A DNA stretch of 7,652 bases from Cyanobacteria bacterium UBA11153. GTDB taxonomy: Bacteria > Cyanobacteriota > Cyanobacteriia > Cyanobacteriales > Coleofasciculaceae. A model generated the notes under the pieces. The model was not told the DNA's origin. It saw only the letters and a list, made by a program, of their open reading frames with translations, and searched no databases. This document shows positions 1 to 4,886 of this stretch, in pieces. The stretch's first letter is position 1, and every line of letters starts with the position of its first letter. The position numbers and the translations under genes are program-made. The stretch spans positions 1 to 7,652 of the forward strand of contig DOIX01000432.1 of assembly GCA_003511885.1 (NCBI GenBank), in the 5' to 3' direction.

Positions 1-9
1 CTTCCTTTT

Positions 10-63
10 CTTCCTTGTCTTCCTTGTCTTCCTTGTCTTCCTTGTCTTCCTTGTCTTCCTTGT
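10..63. repeat. 9-bp tandem repeat, six perfect copies
   Basis: Six uninterrupted perfect copies of CTTCCTTGT, preceded at 1-9 by a near copy (CTTCCTTTT) that touches the window edge, so the array may continue to the left. It lies just beyond the stop codon of the minus-strand gene. On the minus strand the unit reads ACAAGGAAG, which is purine-rich. No gene is visible in it. It looks like a minisatellite whose copy number is likely to vary between strains (inference). Confidence 0.95.
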
Positions 64-65
64 CT

Positions 66-99
66 CCCCTAGTCCCTAGGAAGAAAGCCCCTAGTCCCT
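66..99. repeat. 12-bp direct repeat CCCCTAGTCCCT at the end of the minus-strand gene
   Basis: Two perfect copies of CCCCTAGTCCCT, at 66-77 and 88-99, separated by AGGAAGAAAG. The second copy ends on the first base of the minus-strand TGA stop (99-101). The motif resembles the heptameric CCCCTAA/GTCCCTA repeats inside the ATPase gene further right, and it belongs to the style of cyanobacterial short tandemly repeated sequences. It is not a clear terminator: there is no strong hairpin followed by a T-run on the minus strand. Confidence 0.75.
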
Positions 100-914
100 C
101 AATCTGGAGAAGGCTGAGATTCCAGATAATGAAGGAAGGCGATTAATTCACTATCCTTAAGGGTGTGGCGAGATTTTTTCCCATAAGTTCCCATGAGGTA
201 ATCCCTTCCCTGTTGGGTTGTCCAACCTAAACGCTTCATTTCCACAGTTGTTCTCGCCATTACTTCAGACATATCCATGGGTATGTCAGGGGTAAGGTGA
301 CTGGTAGAGCTGGAATCGAATTCGGCTGGGGAGAGAGGAGGAACCGATACTTCAGCGCTGGGAGTATTATAGGTGCTGGGTATGGCTATGGATGGGGGAT
401 TGACTTGGGGGGAGTCAAATTCTGCCAATACCTCAAATGATGGCTGGATTTCCGTGACAGAAAAATTTCCGGGGATGGGCTTTTCCTCAACTGTTACCAG
501 ATCGATTGCCTCATCATCATACTGGGTCTGGTATTCTAATTCTGACAGAGGCATACCATTTACTGCTGTTTTCTGAGAAGTCGCGGCAACCTGAGTGGTT
601 GGAATGGGATCTAAACTTTGGGATCTTAACGCTGTTTTTGCCTTGGCAGTAGGGGGTAGGGGAACCGAATGGGTGGGAATTGGTGTTTCCTTTGGTTTAG
701 CAGTCGTTGACTCATCAAGGCATAAAGCTGCGATAGCCCGACTTCTAGCTCTGTCTTCTGCCAATTCAACGGTTTGAGCAGCAGCCATGCCCGTGGCTAA
801 GGTTGTTCCCTCAACTTGAACCAAGCAGCGGACAATGTACATACCGCGATCGATCCTTAAGAGTTCGCTCAAGAGGCTTCCTTGAGGATAATGTAATCGA
901 AATTGGGTCAGCAT
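99..914 (-). CDS. conserved cyanobacterial-type hypothetical protein, two-module with disordered linker
   Basis: 271 residues, ATG at 914-912 and TGA at 101-99. I do not recognise a named family. Three zones are visible. Residues 1-70 look like a compact alpha/beta module, with YPQGSLLSELL, then YIVRCLVQVEG, then an alanine-rich helix (ATGMAAAQTVELAEDRARSR). Residues 70-218 are a low-complexity linker rich in Pro, Ser, Thr and acidic residues, probably disordered. Residues 219-265 form a helical C-terminal module, with VEMKRLGWTTQQGRDYL, TYGKKSR and a final helix ELIAFLHYLESQ. The AEDRARSRAIAAL helix is reminiscent of single-strand annealing (Rad52-like) proteins, and a G-x-T-x5-YL-x3-YGK-(R/K) type tail occurs in some DNA-processing proteins; both are only resemblances. 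No signal peptide or membrane segment is seen, so it is probably cytoplasmic. No Shine-Dalgarno sequence is obvious before the ATG. A TATGAT box lies about 36 bases upstream (951-956, minus strand) without a good -35. Coding is convincing because both ends look like folded protein; function is unassigned. Confidence 0.85.
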   Translation of the reverse strand: MLTQFRLHYPQGSLLSELLRIDRGMYIVRCLVQVEGTTLATGMAAAQTVELAEDRARSRAIAALCLDESTTAKPKETPIPTHSVPLPPTAKAKTALRSQSLDPIPTTQVAATSQKTAVNGMPLSELEYQTQYDDEAIDLVTVEEKPIPGNFSVTEIQPSFEVLAEFDSPQVNPPSIAIPSTYNTPSAEVSVPPLSPAEFDSSSTSHLTPDIPMDMSEVMARTTVEMKRLGWTTQQGRDYLMGTYGKKSRHTLKDSELIAFLHYLESQPSPD

Positions 915-1267
915 AAAAAATAGTTTTTGTGAAGAGACCTGTTAGCTGATATCATAATCATGGATGAAAATACCGATCGCTGGGAAACTCGCTCAAAAAT
1001 TGCCAATTGTTCAGGAATAAGCATTCGGCTACCTGTTCTTCGCTCAATGAGCGATCCTAACACAGTAGAATCAACAAGCTACTCTAGTACCTGCGGATAG
1101 GTTAGGTGCGGTAACCCCCCCCCGCGATCGCACGAAGCAAACCTTAAAGGGAAAAAGTTCGCAAAAATCTTCCATCAGTAAGTTTTGTATTGTACATCTA
1201 GAACCTACAATAATAAAAGAATGTCTGTCGTCACTATAACTTACTACCACTGCTGCTAAGAGATTCA

Positions 1268-1284
1268 TTGCCGCTCTTCGGCAA
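1268..1284. other. GC-rich hairpin, TTGCCG-ctctt-CGGCAA
   Basis: A perfect 6-bp stem with a 5-base loop. Neither strand has a T-run directly after it, so it does not read as a classic intrinsic terminator. It lies in a non-coding part of the intergenic region and could be part of a dispersed palindromic repeat. Confidence 0.5.
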
Positions 1285-1597
1285 GAATCCGTAACAGGTA
1301 GTTTGCTAGGACTCCGCTCGCTCAGAGACATTGCTCTCATACCTCTTTAAAAAGACGGAGCTTCCAGCGATAGGAGTTGCCGCAGGTGAAAGTGAATGTC
1401 CGTTGCTCCAAAACTCGATCCCTCAAGCCTGATTCACTTGATAGCGGTGAATTGATAAAGCTACAACTCTATGGTTAGTCAACATTTGCTTAGTCCACAT
1501 TTTGGGATAGCTTGCCAGGTAAGAAATCATCGTCCTGGGTAGGAAGGTGATTTGTGGATCGTTGCCCTTGAAATGATGGTGTAAAAAACTGAATTCT

Positions 1598-1609
1598 CCA
1601 GATATCTGG
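1598..1609. other. perfect 12-bp palindrome CCAGATATCTGG
   Basis: A perfectly self-complementary 12-mer in an AT-rich, non-coding context. Dyads of this size can be operators for dimeric regulators, but no regulator gene is nearby and no matching second copy was seen in the window. The functional reading is therefore speculative. Confidence 0.4.
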
Positions 1610-1696
1610 TTAATCTCACCAAGTTAGTCATCTTGAAATTAGGGGTTTTTGGCTTATTTAACAGTAACGGAAGACAATCTATACAGTCAGAAAATA

Positions 1697-1864
1697 GTTG
1701 GTGTCTTTGATAGCAAAGGCTACTGATACCAACTCCACAAAGGTGCAGTTGATGGCGAAGGCTATCGGCACCAACGCTACAAAGTTGCCGTTGATAGCGA
1801 AGGCTATCGACACCGACGCTACAAAGTTGCTGCTTGTGGCGAAGGCTATTGGCACAAAGCCACA
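1697..1864. repeat. 42-bp tandem repeat, four imperfect copies, each hairpin-forming
   Basis: Units run 1697-1738, 1739-1780, 1781-1822 and 1823-1864, in exact 42-bp register. Units 2 and 3 match at 37 of 42 positions; the outer units are more diverged. Each unit has a central dyad. Unit 3 has a perfect GATAGC-gaag-GCTATC stem (1793-1808). Unit 2 has GATGGC-gaag-GCTATC with one G-T wobble, plus an outer GGTGC/GCACC pair. Unit 1 has a 9-bp outer stem, GTTGGTGTC with GATACCAAC. Unit 4 can pair TGTGGC with GCCACA. Because 42 is a multiple of three, three frames stay open across it, which produces spurious repetitive ORFs on both strands. It is not a CRISPR: the segments between the dyads are themselves repeated. 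Confidence 0.9.
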
Positions 1865-2163
1865 AACCCACTCCGTCCCGTAAATTGTCATGCTGTCGTT
1901 GTTAGCGAAGGGGGAAAGGAAAGAATCGGGAAAGCTATTTTACTGAGATTACAGTATAAATGGTTACACGGTTCTTAACCGATAACTCGGAAAAAACCTC
2001 CAGCTCCAATAGCGGTACGGAAAGCGGACACAAATGAGCTAAGGCAATGAAGGTGCTGCCACCAATGAATGGAGGCTCTGAATCGGAGTTCTCCAGGTTA
2101 TTGTCACCAAAAGACCAGCACATTGTCAAAAGGGCATCAGCAGGAAAATCAGGATCGGACAAA

Positions 2164-2168
2164 AAGGA
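2164..2168 (+). promoter_or_regulatory. ribosome binding site supporting the ATG at 2176
   Basis: AAGGA within AAAAAGGATTGTTGG, ending 7 bases before the ATG. The alternative upstream ATG (2047) has only an AAGG two bases away, which is too close. This decides the start in favour of 2176. Confidence 0.6.
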
Positions 2169-2175
2169 TTGTTGG

Positions 2176-4494
2176 ATGGAATTTTCAATCGCTACATTAC
2201 TTTCCAATTTCACAGATGACAAATTAGTAGCTCCCAAAGTTTTGGAGAAGAAACTGGGTTGTCAGGATGAGGCTAGTATCCAGAGACTTCAAATTGCACT
2301 GGATGCTTTAGAAAGAATCGGTATTTTAATTAAAGATAGAGGTCGATATCGTCGGGTTTATGAGGAGGATGTGGTGGAAGCAAAACTACGCTGTTCGAGT
2401 AAAGGATTTTGCTTTGCCATTCAAGAAGTTGAGGGGGCAGATGATATTTATATTCAGAAGAGTCATCTGAGTAGTGCTTGGAATGGCGATCGCGTTTTGG
2501 TGAAAATTACCAAGGAAGGGAGCCGAAGGCGGAGTCCGGAAGGACAGGTACGGCTAATTCTCGAACGAGCAAATCCTTCCGTATTAGCGCGAGTCAAGCA
2601 AACAGAAGAAGGTTATCGTGCTGTTCCCCTGGACGATCGCCTCCTCTTTGAATTAGACCTGAAACAAAATAGCATTCCCCTCGCCGAGGCTGTGGATCAT
2701 CTGGTTCATGTCGAAGTCGTCCGCTATCCCCTCGGCCCCAAACCTCCACTGGGTAAGGTTGCCAGCATTTTAGGTTCCGATGCTGAAGATGCAGAAGATA
2801 CGGATATCGTCTGTTGCAAGCATGATTTACGCCGCGAGTTTGGAGCAGAAATACTCAAAGCTGTCGAATTAATACCGAAACAACCGCGTAAAACTGACTT
2901 CAAAAAACGCCTCGATTTGCGACACCTATTCACTATCAGTATTGAGGGTAATTCACTAACAAATTGTCAGGTTGAAAATGCTTTCACTATAACCAAAACT
3001 CAAGCAGGACATTGGCAACTCGGTATTCATATCACAGATGTAGGATTTTGGATACCACCAGGTTCGCCTTTGGATAAAGAAGCCAGAAAGCGAAGTACGA
3101 CAGTTTATTTGGGAGATTTAGTTCTGCCTTTATTACCAGAAGCAGCTATGTCGATCTTTTCCTTAGTACCTGGTGAAGATCGATTGACTATTTCCGTACT
3201 ACTTACCCTCGATCGCACAGGTGAATTACTTGAATTTGAGATTCACCCTACCATTATTCAGGTCAATAAACAATTGACAATTGAAGAAGCACAATCTCTT
3301 TTAGTTAATCGGGAAAATGTCGATCCAGAATTGGCTCCACTAGTTGATATGCTTAACTTGCTGTTTTTAACATTGAGTCCGGCAATTAGAGCTAGAAGAC
3401 AGCAACGTGGTTCTTTTGACCTGAATTTATCAGAGAGCAAAGAAGCTATTACTCGCGTTCGTCCCCCCTATAAAGATGAAGGACGAGTGGGTGCAATTAT
3501 TGTTTCGTCTTCCCAACCTCTTTTGTCCCTATTGACGGAATTAATAGTCTTAGCAAATCAAGCTGTAGCAGTCCATTTACAATCCCTAGGTGTCCCAGCA
3601 ATTTATGCTGTCCAGTCAGCTCCAGATATTGAGCAATTAGAGGATACGATCAAGTTAGCAAACAATCTGGGCATCGACTTACAGAGAACAGAAGGAAGCT
3701 CATTTTTTGGAGTGCCAACATTTTCCACAACTCCCCAACGGATAGTGGAGGAAATTACAGCCCAAGATTATCAACATTTTACCCAAATATTTAGCAAATC
3801 TACTGCACCCAAAGTCTTAACCTATTTATTGCAATCAACCTTAAAACCTGTAACTTACAGTTCCAAACCTGGAACCCACTTCGGTTTGGCTTTGGAGACA
3901 CCTTATACCCACTGCACGTCGCCAATGTGGCGCTATAGCGATTTGTTCGTCCAACAAATATTAAACTTGGTTTTTGAGGAAGGACGCGATCGCCGTACTA
4001 CTCGTTCTAAAGAGCGCGTTAATCTCAATCATAGCAGTTGCCAAGGTAATATTAGCTGGAGCATTTTACCCACCGAGATCCAGCAAGATTGGGAATTAGC
4101 TATTAGCTTGTTAATTCCTCATCTCAACGATCGCGAAAAAATTGCTGAAGATGCTGAGTTAGATTTGCAAGGCTTAAAGAAAGCTGAACACATGAAGGAG
4201 CGGACAGGAGAAATATTTAGTGGTTTAATTACTGGGGTTCAATCCTATGGTTTCTTTGTGGAAATTGAAGATCTGTTAGTTGAAGGACTTGTTCACGTTA
4301 GCTCTCTCAAAGATGACTGGTACGAATATCGATCTCGTCATTCCTGTCTGGTTGGTCGCAAAAATCGCACTGCTTATCGCCTGGGGGATAAGGTTGAAGT
4401 TCAAGTGAAAAGTGTTGATTATTATCGCCAACAAATCGATCTGGTAACTGTCAGTGGCGGTAGTGTGGCTAGCTCTGAAGATTTAGAAGATTAG
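2176..4494 (+). CDS. RNase II/RNase R-family (RNB domain) protein, probably catalytically impaired
   Basis: 772 residues from ATG 2176. Order of domains: winged helix (about 1-65, beginning MEFSIATLLSNF), OB/cold-shock-like domains (about 68-200, with KGFCFAIQE...DIYIQKSHL...NGDRVLVKI), RNB domain (about 245-600) and C-terminal S1 RNA-binding domain (about 678-762, GLITGVQSYGFFVEI...EGLVHVSSL). Active family members degrade RNA 3' to 5' with two metals held by four aspartates in a DGEDARDFDDA-type motif. Here the matching stretch is SIEGNSLTNCQVENAF: the four positions are Glu257, Gln265, Glu267 and Asn268. The TSPIRRY motif reads TSPMWRY (Trp585). It may therefore bind RNA without efficient cleavage. 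A longer frame opens at ATG 2047, but ATG 2176 is preferred: AAGGA lies 7 bases upstream, the family-like sequence starts there, and the 43 extra residues look unlike the family. Cyanobacterial Zam-type proteins are of similar length and family, so it may be a Zam homologue (recollection, not verified). Confidence 0.9.
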   Translation: MEFSIATLLSNFTDDKLVAPKVLEKKLGCQDEASIQRLQIALDALERIGILIKDRGRYRRVYEEDVVEAKLRCSSKGFCFAIQEVEGADDIYIQKSHLSSAWNGDRVLVKITKEGSRRRSPEGQVRLILERANPSVLARVKQTEEGYRAVPLDDRLLFELDLKQNSIPLAEAVDHLVHVEVVRYPLGPKPPLGKVASILGSDAEDAEDTDIVCCKHDLRREFGAEILKAVELIPKQPRKTDFKKRLDLRHLFTISIEGNSLTNCQVENAFTITKTQAGHWQLGIHITDVGFWIPPGSPLDKEARKRSTTVYLGDLVLPLLPEAAMSIFSLVPGEDRLTISVLLTLDRTGELLEFEIHPTIIQVNKQLTIEEAQSLLVNRENVDPELAPLVDMLNLLFLTLSPAIRARRQQRGSFDLNLSESKEAITRVRPPYKDEGRVGAIIVSSSQPLLSLLTELIVLANQAVAVHLQSLGVPAIYAVQSAPDIEQLEDTIKLANNLGIDLQRTEGSSFFGVPTFSTTPQRIVEEITAQDYQHFTQIFSKSTAPKVLTYLLQSTLKPVTYSSKPGTHFGLALETPYTHCTSPMWRYSDLFVQQILNLVFEEGRDRRTTRSKERVNLNHSSCQGNISWSILPTEIQQDWELAISLLIPHLNDREKIAEDAELDLQGLKKAEHMKERTGEIFSGLITGVQSYGFFVEIEDLLVEGLVHVSSLKDDWYEYRSRHSCLVGRKNRTAYRLGDKVEVQVKSVDYYRQQIDLVTVSGGSVASSEDLED

Positions 4495-4884
4495 TTGTTG
4501 GTTATTGGTCATTGGTTATGGGTCATTTTTTATGGTAACGATCGATTAAGTTTTTACAGATTTAAACTGTATATTATTGAATTAGTTAAGTAAAAATAAT
4601 AGGATAATTAATCTGCCCATTATCTAATATTAATTTTTGATGTAAAGCAGCTTGTGAATTTTGATAATTTTGAATTGTGAAGTGTTTGATTATTCAGTAA
4701 AAGATGTGTTTAGAAAAATGATAATCTCTTGAAATAGAGGATGAAAATCTCCTAAAAAAGCCCAAAAATATCAAAATAGAAATAAGAGACAATAATAAAA
4801 AAGCTAGAGGCGGTAAATCTCATAAAATTAATAATAAACAGAAAACAAGAAATAACAAGTCATCAACAACAAATAACCAACAAC
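4494..4884. repeat. 13-bp perfect inverted repeat bounding the spacer
   Basis: GTTGTTGGTTATT (4494-4506) and its exact reverse complement AATAACCAACAAC (4872-4884). The left arm begins on the last base of the RNB-gene stop codon; the right arm ends two bases before the ATPase ATG. No flanking target-site duplication was seen, and the arms overlap heptamer-type repeats common in cyanobacteria, so a mobile element is possible but not demonstrated. Confidence 0.6.
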
Positions 4885-4886
4885 GA
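4495..4886. other. 392-bp AT-rich spacer between the RNB gene and the ATPase gene
   Basis: No gene is seen here. The left end carries heptamer repeats. The middle is AT-rich with an imperfect dyad (ACAGATTTAAACTGT, 4555-4569) that is too weak to call a terminator. About 4741-4886, just before the ATPase start, is strikingly A-rich and T-poor on the plus strand, which would give an unstructured mRNA leader. No Shine-Dalgarno sequence precedes the ATPase ATG. The size and composition suggest that the ATPase has its own promoter here, but no clear -35/-10 pair could be assigned. Confidence 0.6.
4499..4526. repeat. heptamer tandem repeat, TGGTYAT type, four copies
   Basis: TGGTTAT, TGGTCAT, TGGTTAT, GGGTCAT in uninterrupted 7-bp register, starting four bases after the stop codon of the RNB-family gene. 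This fits the short tandemly repeated heptamers known from filamentous cyanobacteria. It is non-coding here, unlike the arrays inside the ATPase gene. Confidence 0.8.

Larger units (their letters stand above)
915..2175. other. 1.26-kb intergenic region without a convincing gene
   Basis: This gap separates the divergent minus-strand gene from the RNB-family gene. It contains a run of nine C residues (1115-1123) next to a HIP1 site (1124-1131), a GC-rich hairpin (1268-1284), a 12-bp palindrome (1598-1609), a 42-bp tandem repeat (1697-1864), a small hairpin CGGTT-ctt-AACCG (1969-1981), and a TATAAA box (1955-1960) that could be a -10 element but has no good -35 partner. Short open frames occur on both strands, but none shows a ribosome binding site with protein-like composition. 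No tRNA-like cloverleaf was seen. It may hold a decayed gene or a non-coding RNA; neither can be shown from sequence alone. Confidence 0.6.

Noticed and set aside
373..777. Two plus-strand ORFs opposite the minus-strand gene
   Set aside because: They are antisense shadows of the linker region of the 99-914 gene, without ribosome binding sites or domain-like sequence.
1115..1123. Run of nine C as a phase-variation tract
   Set aside because: It is not inside a credible gene or between promoter elements, so slippage would have no evident effect.
1071..1340. 89-codon minus-strand ORF containing AMSLSERSP
   Set aside because: Composition looks like translated intergenic repeat sequence (GAGCGAGCGGAGTCC type, hairpin at 1268-1284); there is no ribosome binding site and no domain.
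1697..1864. CRISPR array
   Set aside because: The unit is 42 bp and repeated throughout; there are no unique spacers, and no cas genes lie nearby.
1698..1883. 61-codon plus-strand ORF with 14-residue repeats (LIAKAI-type units)
   Set aside because: It begins with TTG, has no ribosome binding site, and is open only because the 42-bp repeat is a multiple of three; two minus-strand frames are equally open over the same repeat.
1527..1891. Two overlapping minus-strand ORFs across the 42-bp repeat
   Set aside because: They have the same cause as the plus-strand repeat ORF; the products are Cys/Leu- or Ala/Phe-rich repeats with no recognisable domain.
1955..1960. Promoter (TATAAA) for the RNB-family gene
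   Set aside because: There is no acceptable -35 hexamer at the proper distance; a lone AT-rich hexamer is expected by chance here.
4555..4569. Intrinsic terminator after the RNB-family gene (ACAGATTTAAACTGT)
   Set aside because: The stem is short, AT-rich and mismatched, and no T-run follows.
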